In this document: one piece after another, positions 15,697 through 23,833 of the stretch
How the letters are laid out: the number at the start of each line of letters is the position of its first letter
Numbering within the stretch: the stretch's first letter is position 1
Source of the DNA: Streptomyces sp. NBRC 110611
GTDB taxonomy: Bacteria; Actinomycetota; Actinomycetes; Streptomycetales; Streptomycetaceae
DNA: 39,587 nucleotides
Assembly (NCBI RefSeq): GCF_001590865.1
Contig: NZ_BBUY01000006.1
Coordinates: 990-40,576, forward strand
Direction of reading: 5' to 3'
The notes under the pieces: model-generated
The model's database searches: none
The model's input: the letters and a program-made list of their open reading frames with translations, nothing else
Told to the model about the DNA's origin: nothing
Position numbers and translations under genes: made by a program

Positions 15697-17084
15697 GGGC
15701 GACGCTCCTTCCGTATACGCCGGAGATTGACGTACATCACCGGCATCACCAGCAACAGCAGGAACACCGCGATCGCACTGCCCAGCCCCTCGTCGACATC
15801 CGTACCGAACGACGACTGGAACAGCTGAAGAGCCAGCACATTCGCCGACCGGAGACTGGAACCCGGCGCGATGATGTAGACCAGATCGAAGATCTTCAGC
15901 ACATTGATCATCAGCGTGACCAGCACCACCACCAGAACCGGCGCCAGCAGCGGCACCGTGATCCGGCGGAAGACCTGCCACTCACCGGCACCGTCCACCC
16001 GCGCCGCCTCCAGCAACTCCCGTGGCACCCCCGCCAGACCCGCCGCGATCAGCACCATCGCGAAACCCGCCCACATCCACACATACGAGCCGATGATGGC
16101 CGGGGTGACCAACGCCGGCCCCAGCCACTCCACACCCCGGTACGCCGCCGCGAAGTTCGTCCCGGGCAACCGCAGCCGAGCCCCCTCCGCCTTCGCCGCG
16201 GGCAGCGCGAACGTCCCGTCCGCCGCCGTCGTCCCCGAGGCGACCACCACACCGCCCTTCACCGCCTCGACCACCACCCCGGCCAGCGCCTTCTCCCCGC
16301 GGTCGAGCACATTCGGCCGACCCCCGCCGCCACGGGTGAAGTCCCGCCATACGGTGCCGGTGACCATCCCCGCCCGCGGCCCGGCCAGCACCGCCGGGCG
16401 CGCACCCCGGACATCGTCCCGCCGCGCCGCCACCAGTGGCAGACTCGCCGGCGTCCCCGCCCGTACGGCCGACCGCGTGGTGAACCCGCCCCCGCCCGAC
16501 GGCCGCAGATCCGACCCCGGCCGCGGCCTGGCGCCCGGAAACGGCGCCGGATCGGAGAACGTGTCATGCACCGACACCCACACCGCGTTGGCCACACCAC
16601 GCTCCGGATCCTGGTCGTACACCAGCCGGAAGATGATTCCCGCCGCCAGCATCGAGATCGCCATCGGCATGAAGACGACCAGCTTGAACGCGGTACCCCA
16701 GCGAATCCGCTCCGTCAGCACAGCGAAAACCAACCCCAGCGCCGTCGAAACCGTCGGCGCCACCACCACCCACACCACATTGTTCCGCAACGCCGCCCGG
16801 ATGGCGTCATCCGAGAACAGCTCCCCGTAATTACCCAGCCCCACAAAGCTGTTACCCGATGCGTCGAACAGACTCCGGTACACGGAGAAAACGATCGGAT
16901 AGACCACCAGCGCCCCGAGTAACACCAACGCAGGCGACAAGAAAACCGCCACCAGCCACGACTTCCCCCCGAACCCCCGGCCGCCACGCCCGGCACGACC
17001 GCCACGACCGCCGCGTCCAGCACGACCGCCGCCACGAATTCCCTTCCCCCGGCCCTCCACACTGGTCTCCGCAACACTCATCAT
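15693..17084 (-). CDS. Carbohydrate ABC importer permease, MalF type, with inserted Ig-like domain
   Basis: 463 aa, ATG at 17084 behind GGGGG; ATG 17081 is an alternative. A Gly/Arg-rich cytoplasmic tail (11-40) precedes helix 1 (44-68). Helices 2-3 lie at 104-122 and 133-154. Residues ~160-322 form a large extracytoplasmic insert. Its second half (241-318) resembles an SdrD-B/Cna-B or carboxypeptidase-regulatory beta sandwich: GTVWRDF, DRGEKALAGVVVEAV, TTAADGTFALP. Helices resume at 323-352, the EAA loop is EAARVDGAGEWQVFRRI (359-375), and two more helices follow. Typical MalF-like proteins of Actinobacteria are about 300 aa, so the insert adds some 150 residues. It could help dock the binding protein or substrate. 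Confidence 0.9.
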   Translation of the reverse strand: MMSVAETSVEGRGKGIRGGGRAGRGGRGGRAGRGGRGFGGKSWLVAVFLSPALVLLGALVVYPIVFSVYRSLFDASGNSFVGLGNYGELFSDDAIRAALRNNVVWVVVAPTVSTALGLVFAVLTERIRWGTAFKLVVFMPMAISMLAAGIIFRLVYDQDPERGVANAVWVSVHDTFSDPAPFPGARPRPGSDLRPSGGGGFTTRSAVRAGTPASLPLVAARRDDVRGARPAVLAGPRAGMVTGTVWRDFTRGGGGRPNVLDRGEKALAGVVVEAVKGGVVVASGTTAADGTFALPAAKAEGARLRLPGTNFAAAYRGVEWLGPALVTPAIIGSYVWMWAGFAMVLIAAGLAGVPRELLEAARVDGAGEWQVFRRITVPLLAPVLVVVLVTLMINVLKIFDLVYIIAPGSSLRSANVLALQLFQSSFGTDVDEGLGSAIAVFLLLLVMPVMYVNLRRIRKERRP

Positions 17085-17099
17085 GACGATCCCCCGGTC

Positions 17100-17202
17100 T
17101 CCGTAACAGCGGTCCTGGCAGTCCTGGCGGCCGCAGTGGCCATAGCGGCCGCTAGGAGTCGTACTGGCCGCAAGCGGTCGTAGCGGCCGTGAGCGGCCCT
17201 AG
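17100..17202. repeat. Degenerate short repeats in the binding-protein/permease gap
   Basis: The gap is built of imperfect ~10-base units around GCGGCCGC/AGCGGCCGT/AGTGGCC. They are too diverged for an exact unit. They are partly self-complementary (GCGGCCGC) and extend the hairpin-rich zone between the cistrons. No gene is seen. Confidence 0.5.
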
Positions 17203-17244
17203 TGGTCACGAGTGACCCGAGCAGTCGTGGAGTGACTGCTCGGG
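17203..17244 (-). terminator. Two intercistronic hairpins after the binding-protein gene
   Basis: CCCGAGCAGTC (17216-17226) pairs perfectly with GACTGCTCGGG (17234-17244) around a seven-base loop, one base after the binding-protein stop codon. Next to it GGTCAC-GA-GTGACC (17203-17216) forms a second short hairpin. As the permease genes lie further downstream, the structure is more likely a partial terminator or RNA-stabilising element that keeps binding protein in excess, as at malE-malF. Confidence 0.65.
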
Positions 17245-17245
17245 C

Positions 17246-18655
17246 TCAGCGCCCGAACGCCCTGGCCGCGTCCCGCTCCAACCGCTCCTGCGTCCTCGCG
17301 ATGTCCTTCGGGTTCTTCAGGAAGTCCTGCAGGCCCTTCAACTCGCCCTGCCCCGGCTTGCCACCGAACGACGCCGGAGCCTGATCCGACATGTCGAAGC
17401 GCAGGTCATCACCCGCCCCGACCAGCGCCCGCGCGATCTCGCGCATCACACCATCGGTATAAGCGGCCTGATCCAGCTCCTTGTTCGGCGAGATGAACCC
17501 GCCCGCCTGCGCCCAGATCTTCGCCGCATCCGTCGACGCCAGAAATGTCAACAGCGCCTGCGCCGCCTCGTTGTCTTGGAGAATCACCGCCACATCCCCA
17601 CTGGTCACCACAGGAGACTCGGCCCCCACCGCGGGAAAAGGAAAGACCTTCGCCTCCACCCCCACCCTGGCCCTGGTCTGCGCGATATTCGCCGCCGCGA
17701 AATCCGCCGACGACACCATCGCGGCCGCGGGCTCATCACCCCCGCTGAACGTCCGCGTCACCGACGTCGGGAAATCCGTCTGCAACGCCCCCGCATTCCC
17801 GCCCGCCAGCAGATCCGCACGCCCGAACAACTCGCCCAACGTAGTCAACGCCCGCCCGACCGAACCATCGGTCCACTTGATCTCATGCCGGGCCAGGCGG
17901 TCATACATCTCCGGCCCCGCCTGCGAGAGGTACACGTTCTCGAACCAGTCGGTCAGCGTCCAGCCGTCCGCACCCCCCACCGAAACCGGCTCCACCCCCG
18001 ACTCGGCGACCGTCTCCGCCGCCCTCATGAATTCCTTCCAGGTCTTCGGCTCCCCGACCCCCGCATCCTCGAACGCCTTGGTGTTGTACCAGACCAATGA
18101 CTTATTGCTGGCCTTGAAAAAGACCCCGTACTCCGTGCCCTTATACCTCCCGAGCCCCTGCCACCCCTCGCTGTAATTCTTCCCCAGCTGCTCCTTCGCG
18201 TCCTTCCCCAGCGGCTTCAGCCACCCCTTGTCCGCGAACTCACGAATCACACCCGCCTGTTGGAGCATCGCCACATCCGGCGGCCCGCCACCAGCGATCT
18301 TCGACCCCACGAACCCGGCCATGTCATCACCACTGGGAACGAAGTCGACCTCGGCCCCGGTCCGCCTCTCGAACTCATCCAGAACCTTGCCGAAGTTCTC
18401 CCGCTCCTCCCCGGTCCACACCGCGGTGACCTGCACCTTCTGCCCACTCAGCTGCGGCAGCCGCACAGTCGGCGCGGTCCCGCGCCCCCCACCACCCGTC
18501 TCGCCCCTACCCTCATCCCCGCCGCCCCCACCAGCCCCACACGCCCCCACCACCAACACCAGCCCCGCGGCCACCCCCACCGCCACAGCCGCCCGCCCGA
18601 CCCCCCTGCCCTGCGCCGCCGCCCGTTCACCCCTGCCGCCGAATCGTCCACCCAT
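17246..18655 (-). CDS. Extracellular carbohydrate-binding lipoprotein of ABC importer (family 1)
   Basis: 469 aa, ATG at 18655. A signal peptide with Arg-rich start and a hydrophobic stretch ends in the lipobox VGAC, with Cys39 as lipidation site; a Gly-rich linker follows to ~60. The mature part has family-1 solute-binding features (PF01547): VTAVWTGEERENFGKVLDEF, PDVAMLQQAGVIREFADKGW, YGVFFKASNKSLVWYNTKAF and WKEFMRAAETV. It is the first gene of the operon, with both permeases downstream after a strong hairpin. The ligand is probably an oligosaccharide; the close YNTK and ADGWTLTDWF motifs recall alpha-glucoside binders but do not settle it. No regulator gene is adjacent. Confidence 0.9.
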   Translation of the reverse strand: MGGRFGGRGERAAAQGRGVGRAAVAVGVAAGLVLVVGACGAGGGGGDEGRGETGGGGRGTAPTVRLPQLSGQKVQVTAVWTGEERENFGKVLDEFERRTGAEVDFVPSGDDMAGFVGSKIAGGGPPDVAMLQQAGVIREFADKGWLKPLGKDAKEQLGKNYSEGWQGLGRYKGTEYGVFFKASNKSLVWYNTKAFEDAGVGEPKTWKEFMRAAETVAESGVEPVSVGGADGWTLTDWFENVYLSQAGPEMYDRLARHEIKWTDGSVGRALTTLGELFGRADLLAGGNAGALQTDFPTSVTRTFSGGDEPAAAMVSSADFAAANIAQTRARVGVEAKVFPFPAVGAESPVVTSGDVAVILQDNEAAQALLTFLASTDAAKIWAQAGGFISPNKELDQAAYTDGVMREIARALVGAGDDLRFDMSDQAPASFGGKPGQGELKGLQDFLKNPKDIARTQERLERDAARAFGR

Positions 18656-18804
18656 CCCCGTAGCCCCTCGTCGCTCCGCCCGGTGTGCGACAGGTTGACG
18701 CGCCGCCCGCGCCCCCGCAATACCACCCCCGGCCCGAACTCCCCTTTCGTGACCAGGCCGTTACGGGCAGCCGAAAAGACCTTTGCTCTTCTGGCCTGCA
18801 TCTC
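18656..18804. other. Upstream region of the sugar importer operon
   Basis: It must hold the minus-strand operon promoter. GTAACGG and GGTATTGC are possible -10 regions on the minus strand, but none has a good -35 partner. No clear LacI-type palindrome is visible. No gene is seen. Confidence 0.35.
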
Positions 18805-18810
18805 TAGGCT
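18805..18810 (+). promoter_or_regulatory. -10 box of the decayed GNAT gene
   Basis: TAGGCT followed by six bases and ATG at 18817, the same leaderless layout as tetR and prfB. The promoter seems intact although the gene is not. Confidence 0.45.
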
Positions 18811-18816
18811 TCCCGC

Positions 18817-19249
18817 ATGGCCACCTCGCCCCGCTTGGAGAAGATCACCCCGGCAACTTCGACGCCGCGATCGCCCTGAAGGTGCGCCCCGACCAAGACC
18901 ACCTGGTCGCTCCGGTCGTCAAGTCCCTCGCCGAGGCGTACGTGCATCCCGGGATCGCCTGGCCCCGGCTCATTTTCGACCGCGACCGACTCGTCGGTTT
19001 CCTGATGGCTTTCCTCGACATCGACTTCGCCGGCGACGGCACCGGGCGGCCGGGGAACAAGGCCGAGGCTATGGCCGCTTCGCGGTCCAGGCGGTCGCCG
19101 CCGAGATCCGCCGCCGTGGTGGTACCCGCCTGACGGCCTGTTGGCATCCGGGCAGTGACGGCCCCGAGGCCTTCTACCTCGGGCTTGGATTCCAGCTGAC
19201 GGGAGAGATGAGCGGGGACCAGCGCGTCGGCGAACTGCCACTCGACTAA
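18817..19249 (+). pseudogene. Frameshifted GNAT-family acetyltransferase
   Basis: The N-terminal frame from ATG 18817 reads MATSPRLEKITP and then hits a stop at 18877. Another frame continues the same protein from about 18852: PGNFDAAIALKVRPDQDHL, LAEAYVHPGIAWPRLIFD, LVGFLMAFLDIDFAGDGTG. From about 19045 a third frame gives GEQGRGYGRFAVQAVAAEIR, RLTACWHPGSDGPEAFYLGL and GFQLTGEMSGDQRVGELPLD, ending at TAA 19247. GEQGRGYGR is the acetyl-CoA-binding motif A (Q/RxxGxG/A). At the second break the usual strand before motif A (about ten residues) is missing. So there are two frameshifts and a small deletion. Sequencing error is possible, but two events in one gene argue for real decay. Confidence 0.8.
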
Positions 19250-19291
19250 ACCCGGGGCGGCCCACACCAGTGGTGGCTCACAAGTGGTTGC

Positions 19292-22200
19292 TCACACCAG
19301 TGGCGGGGGCGGCGACGCGTTCGAGGACTGGGCGGCTCGTTGCAGAGCGCTGGCCAGTAGGGCCAGGTCCGTGGGGCCGTTGCCCAGCTCGCGCAGGGGC
19401 CGCCGGGCCGGCGGATCGCCCATCCGCTGCCACTCCAGTGGGACGACCGTCGGGCGCAGCGTGGACGTACGGGGTATCCGGCCGGTGACCCGGCCTGCCT
19501 GGAACGGTGTCGAGGAGCCGTCCGCCGCGCGGTGCAGCAGGCCGCGTCCGGCCGGCGCCGGCTCGGACGGGGCGGTGGTCGTGGCCGACGTGCCCAACTC
19601 GATGCGCAGGCCGGCCCGTTCGCTGGTCGCGGTGTCCGCCGTACGGTCCGGATGGCCGGTTGCGGCTATCAGGTGGACGCCGAGCGCCGCTCCATCCCGT
19701 GCCACGGCTTCCAGCGCGCGTACCACCGAACCGGCGGCGGGGCGGCCCGGGCTGCCGAGTGCCGGGGCGACCAGGGCGTCGAAGTCGTCGACCAGGACGA
19801 ACAGGCGGGGCATGGGGGTGGCTGGATCCGTGGGGGCGGGCCGGGGATGGGGGGTGTGGGGGTGGTGGTGCTGGGCGCTCGGGGGGATGGGGGACGGGTT
19901 GGTGTCCTGGGTCGGCTGGGGGTGTGGGGAGGTGGGGTGGGGGTGGGTGGGGGGTGCGGGATGTGATTGCGGCTGTGGCTGCGGGTGTTGGGGCTGGGCC
20001 TGGGGCTGGGGTTCGGGTTGGTGTTGGGGTTGGGTGCGGGGCTGGGGTGGGCGGAGGCGGAGGGTGCTGGTTGTTGACGGGGTGGCCGTGGTGCCGCCTG
20101 CCTCCTCCTTATTACGGCAACGATTACGGAGAGTGATTTGTTCCTGCGTTGTGTCACCGTTTTCGGTGGAGCGGCGTGGCGCGATGATCTGCGGTGACGG
20201 GAGGTGTTTGGCGCGCCAATCGGCGAAGGGAGTGCCGGCCAGTACCTCGGCGCGGCGCTTCAGTTCCGAGGAGAGCGCCTGGGCGAACTCCCGCATCCGC
20301 ACCGGGTCGGAGGCGGCGAGGTAGGTCGTCACATGCGGCAGGTCCGTGCACACCCGCAGGCCTTCGCCGCGTTCACTGCCGCCGCCGTCCACCAGCACCA
20401 GGGACAGCAGGTCGGGCCGGTCGGCGGCGGCCAGGGAGGCCGCCAGGGAGCGGAGGAGTTCGGTCTTGCCGCTGGCCGGTGCGCCTTCCAGGAGGAGAGA
20501 GGTGCCGTCGGCGGCCAGGTCGGCGCACAGCGGGCCGTGGGGTCCGGCGCCGAGTACCGCGGCGGCGCCCGGCTGGCCGGTGTCCAGTGCGGCGGCCCAA
20601 CGGGCCATCAGGGACGCGGGGGTGGCGCGGGCCAGGCCCAGTTCGTCCAGCAGCCGGGCGGAATCGGGCAGAGGGGTGGCGGCGCGGTGGACCGTACGGC
20701 CGGCCGTGGCGGTCGGGTCGGCCTCGCGCAGCGGCGCCAGTGCCCGGGCGAACCGCTCGGCCCAGGCGGCGGAGACCGCGTCCACCGTCGCGACCGTGCC
20801 GTTCGGACCGGAGCCGGGCTGGACGACACGCAGGGCGGTGGCGACGTCGCCGCTCAGTACCGCGACCGCCCCGCACTCCCCGAAGGCGGGTGAGGCCGCG
20901 CGGGCCGCCTCGTAGGTCGCGGCCAGCGGGAAGGCGGGGGAGGCGGCCGGGGTCTCCGTCAGGCACAGGAGGTGGATACCGGCTGCCGGGCCGCCGGCGG
21001 CGAGCCGGGCGGTGGTTTCGCGCAGCGTGGAGGAGTCGGGGTCGCCGTCCACGATCACCAGGGTGTACGGGCCCTGGTAGCGGGTGGCGGCGGAGGTGAC
21101 CTCGGAGCGGTCGGCGCTCGCCCAGCCGGGGCCCAGGGGGCTGTCGTCCAGCCGCCGGACCAGTTCGGTGGTACGGGCCGTGGCCTGCTCCTTGTCGTAG
21201 GCGAGCAGCAGCCGGCAGTCCTGGCCACGGGCCGGGCGGGTGTGGGGAAGCCAGCCCAGCCAGGACCAGTCGGCCACCCGTTCCTCGGTGCCGCGTGCCC
21301 GGTCCGTGCTGATCAGGACGATGTCGAGGGTGCCGGGGGAGTGCAGGGCGGCGAGCTGGGCGATGGCGGAGCGGGCCAGTCCGGTGAGCCGGGCGCGGGG
21401 GCCGGCCAGGCCGAGCGAGCCTGCCCGGCGCAGCTCGACGGTGACCGGTTCGGCGGCCCGGCCACCGGCCCGGTCGGCCGTTCCCAGGCGGACCGTCAGC
21501 GCGTCGGGGTGCTCCGGGCCGCGCTCCCAGAGCCGGGGTCCGGGGCCGAGCGCGGTGAGCAGGATCGCGGCGGCGTCCGGCCAGCGCGCGTCCGCGGGGG
21601 GCCCGGAGGGCGCAGAGGCGGTCGGCCCGCCCTCAGGGGTGCCGAACGGGGACGGTGCGGCGGCGGTGGTCGGCTCGTGGGCCGCGGGGGGCGGGGTGCG
21701 GTCCGCGTACGGCCGCTCCGGGGTGGGCCTGCCGCCGGTCAGCCGCCGTGCCCAGGCGCCGATCCCCCCTCGGCGCCCGCCTTTTCGGCGCGCCTCGTCG
21801 GTGCGGTCGGCGGGATCGGTGCGATCGGCGTGATCCGCGGGAGCGGAGGAGCCGGTGTGATCGGCGGGGGCGGTGTGATCGGTGCGTGGGGCGCGTGGGG
21901 TATGCGGGGCGTTGTGGTCGCGTACGTCGTCGGGCGGGGCCAGGGGGTGTTGTCCGCTGTGTGTCGGGTGCGTCGTGGTCGTACCGGCCGGTGGGGCGTA
22001 GGGGTGGGCTTCGTGGAGGCCGGGTGCGAAACCGGTTGCTCGCCGGCTGTCTCCGAGGGTGCGGTCGAGGCCGGGCCCGCCGCCGGGTCCGACGACGCCT
22101 TGCCTGGCGGCGTGCCCCGTGCCGTGGGCGGTGGCCCCGGCCGGGGAAGCGGTATCCGGAGAGGTGGCCTCCGGGGCCTCCGCGGCCCCCGGGGCTGAGG

Positions 22201-23125
22201 CGGCGGAGTGCTGCGGGGAGCCGAAGCCGGAGCCGAAGCCGGAGGAGGCGGTATCGGGGAGGGGGGTCTCCCCTGCTCGAGCGCGGCCGGGAGCCGGGGG
22301 GCGGGCGGGGGTGGTGCCGCGCAGGGGGGTGTCCCGTCGGGTCGTCGCACCCTGGGCGGACGGGGTGCGCGGGGACGGTACGGGGAAGGCCGCGGCGGTC
22401 CCGGGGGGCGGGCCGGCGGCGCCGTCCGGGGTCGTGTGTGCGTAGCCGCCGTCGGCGCCCGGGGTGATGCGCAGCCGGCCTTCGCCGTCGGAGGCGGTGT
22501 GCAGGACCGGTTCCGGGGCGGCGGGGGCGGGCTGGAGGCGGAGGGCGGACTCGCCGATGCGCAGCAGGGCGCCGGGATGCAGCGGGGCGGGCCGGTCGTC
22601 GAGGCCGGTGCCGTCGATGGCGGTGCCGTTGGTGGAGTGCAGGTCGGTGACGTGCACCGAGCCGTCGGGCTCGACCGTGACGGCGCAGTGCAGCCGGGAG
22701 ACGTCCGGGTCGTCGAGGGGGACGTCGGCGTCGGCGGAGCGGCCGATGCGGATCTGGCCGCCGTGCAGGAGGTGGACGCCGCCGGCGTCGGGACCGGAGA
22801 CGACGCGGAGGCGTGCGGTGCCATGCGGGAGGCCGTGGGCGGGGGCCGGGCCGGGGCCCTGGAGGGAGAGCACCGCGCCGTCGATCAGCGGGGGTTCGCC
22901 GATCGCCGCGCGCTGGGGGTCGAGGCGCTCGGTCCCGGCGTAGAGGACGACGGGGCCGCTGCCGCCGCCCGGGCCGCCGACATCGGCGCCGGTGCTCGCC
23001 ACGGAGGCGGCGAGGGAGCCGGCCACGGCCGCCAGTGCGGTCCCGGCGGGGGCCGTCACGAGCACGTCGCAGGCCCGTGTGGCGGGGCCGCTGCGCGGCC
23101 CGAGGACGGTCAGCCGGATCTGCAT
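19292..23125 (-). CDS. FHA-domain protein with EssC/EccC-like FtsK/SpoIIIE ATPase
   Basis: 1277 aa, ATG at 23125. Residues 1-95 look like the ubiquitin-like N-terminal domain of EssC (MQIRLTVLGPRSG, VVLYAGTERLDP). An FHA domain spans ~104-197 with the phosphothreonine-binding pattern IGRS (127-130), SRLHC (143-147) and HSTNGT (163-168). Residues ~200-520 are disordered (Pro/Thr/Ala). From ~533, LWERGPEHPDALTVRLGTAD, LGLAGPRARLTGLARSAIAQ and WSWLGWLPHTRP match EccC/EssC. Walker A is GAPASGKTELL near 883 and Walker B LFVLVDDFDALV near 1105. The usual VDYKGG is VDGGGSE. I see no membrane helix. A Pro/Gln/His-rich insert of ~120 residues splits the ATPase. It is divergent from a PkaA-like kinase and may be its phospho-reader. 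Confidence 0.85.
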   Translation of the reverse strand: MQIRLTVLGPRSGPATRACDVLVTAPAGTALAAVAGSLAASVASTGADVGGPGGGSGPVVLYAGTERLDPQRAAIGEPPLIDGAVLSLQGPGPAPAHGLPHGTARLRVVSGPDAGGVHLLHGGQIRIGRSADADVPLDDPDVSRLHCAVTVEPDGSVHVTDLHSTNGTAIDGTGLDDRPAPLHPGALLRIGESALRLQPAPAAPEPVLHTASDGEGRLRITPGADGGYAHTTPDGAAGPPPGTAAAFPVPSPRTPSAQGATTRRDTPLRGTTPARPPAPGRARAGETPLPDTASSGFGSGFGSPQHSAASAPGAAEAPEATSPDTASPAGATAHGTGHAARQGVVGPGGGPGLDRTLGDSRRATGFAPGLHEAHPYAPPAGTTTTHPTHSGQHPLAPPDDVRDHNAPHTPRAPRTDHTAPADHTGSSAPADHADRTDPADRTDEARRKGGRRGGIGAWARRLTGGRPTPERPYADRTPPPAAHEPTTAAAPSPFGTPEGGPTASAPSGPPADARWPDAAAILLTALGPGPRLWERGPEHPDALTVRLGTADRAGGRAAEPVTVELRRAGSLGLAGPRARLTGLARSAIAQLAALHSPGTLDIVLISTDRARGTEERVADWSWLGWLPHTRPARGQDCRLLLAYDKEQATARTTELVRRLDDSPLGPGWASADRSEVTSAATRYQGPYTLVIVDGDPDSSTLRETTARLAAGGPAAGIHLLCLTETPAASPAFPLAATYEAARAASPAFGECGAVAVLSGDVATALRVVQPGSGPNGTVATVDAVSAAWAERFARALAPLREADPTATAGRTVHRAATPLPDSARLLDELGLARATPASLMARWAAALDTGQPGAAAVLGAGPHGPLCADLAADGTSLLLEGAPASGKTELLRSLAASLAAADRPDLLSLVLVDGGGSERGEGLRVCTDLPHVTTYLAASDPVRMREFAQALSSELKRRAEVLAGTPFADWRAKHLPSPQIIAPRRSTENGDTTQEQITLRNRCRNKEEAGGTTATPSTTSTLRLRPPQPRTQPQHQPEPQPQAQPQHPQPQPQSHPAPPTHPHPTSPHPQPTQDTNPSPIPPSAQHHHPHTPHPRPAPTDPATPMPRLFVLVDDFDALVAPALGSPGRPAAGSVVRALEAVARDGAALGVHLIAATGHPDRTADTATSERAGLRIELGTSATTTAPSEPAPAGRGLLHRAADGSSTPFQAGRVTGRIPRTSTLRPTVVPLEWQRMGDPPARRPLRELGNGPTDLALLASALQRAAQSSNASPPPPLV
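19825..20060. repeat. G-run-rich low-complexity tract (potential G-quadruplexes)
   Basis: The plus strand carries more than a dozen runs of three to seven G separated by one to seven bases, for example GGGGTGGGGGTGGGTGGGG. On the coding (minus) strand this gives the Pro/Gln/His/Thr-rich insert inside the FtsK-like ATPase. Next to it, 20090-20175 is unusually AT-rich for this genome. Confidence 0.7.
22262..22301. repeat. Palindromic element copy 1, inside the FHA/ATPase gene
   Basis: GGGGGTCTCCCC-T-GCTCGAGCG ... GGGAGCCGGGGGG is nearly identical in layout to 34618-34655 in the MFS gene. On the minus strand it encodes RARAGETPLP in the disordered part of the FHA protein. See the element findings. 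Confidence 0.7.
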
Positions 23126-23463
23126 CGCCGTCAACGGTCCCTTCTGCCGGGATCGGCAGGGGGCCGCTTGCTCCCCCCGGCCAACCCGAGCACGTCGGCA
23201 CGTACAAGTCCCAGGCGCACGTCGCGACGAAGTCCGCGCCCCCACCGCTTCGTGCTGAAGGCATCCTCGCACCTGCCACTGACAACACGCCCGCCGACCG
23301 TCACTCAGTGATCTTGATCGGTCGTCTACGGACGGAAAAGTGCCTGGTTGCGCGCGGTGGCCGGGCGAATTCGGACCGTCGTGATCAGCTCGGAATCGCC
23401 CCGACCGGGTGGTGCGGGCGGTGTGCGGAAGGTTCACGCGCCGGGCCGGCGGCGGTCGTCACC

Positions 23464-23553
23464 GGGATGCCGCCCGGCTCGATACGGGATGCCGCCGGGC
23501 TCATGACGGGGATGCCGCCCGGCTCGTCACGGGGATGCCGCCGGAACTCGGCG
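23464..23553. repeat. 22/23-base tandem repeat, four copies
   Basis: Units beginning GGGATGCCGCCCGGCTC start at 23464, 23486, 23509 and 23532, with spacing 22, 23 and 23 bases. The core GATGCCGCC is exact in all four; the third base of the following CCG/CGG alternates. At about two helix turns per unit, the copies lie on one face of the DNA, as protein-binding iterons would. Confidence 0.85.
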
Positions 23554-23692
23554 CCGAACACCTCGCCGGGGTGTCGCCGGGGCGCGGGCGGGCAACCTTC
23601 TGTCCGGAAGGCGCGTCTTCCCCACGTGCCGGGCCCCGGTTCGCCGGCAGCCGGTCCCGGGCCGCCGGGCCGAGGAGCCGGTGCCTCGGCAC

Positions 23693-23698
23693 TACAGT
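23693..23698 (+). promoter_or_regulatory. Possible -10 box of the PkaA-like kinase gene
   Basis: TACAGT fits TANNNT. A transcript from about 23705 would have a leader of ~165 bases containing the 17-base repeats. No -35 consensus is visible. Confidence 0.3.
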
Positions 23699-23786
23699 GG
23701 ATCGGACGGGCCGCGCGGAGATGACCTTGGTCGGAGCGGAAACGAACGACCTCGGGCCGGACGGCCGCGTGGTGCCGGACCAGCTG

Positions 23787-23833
23787 ACCCGGCGGACCAG
23801 CCGACCCGGCGGACCAGCCGACCCGGCGGGCCC
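23787..23833. repeat. 17-base tandem repeat in the kinase leader
   Basis: GACCCGGCGGACCAGCC occurs exactly twice (23787-23803, 23804-23820) and a partial third follows. It lies 40 bases before the GTG start. It is in frame with the kinase, so an upstream start at ATG 23721 would put it in the protein, but that ATG has no usable ribosome site. Confidence 0.85.
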
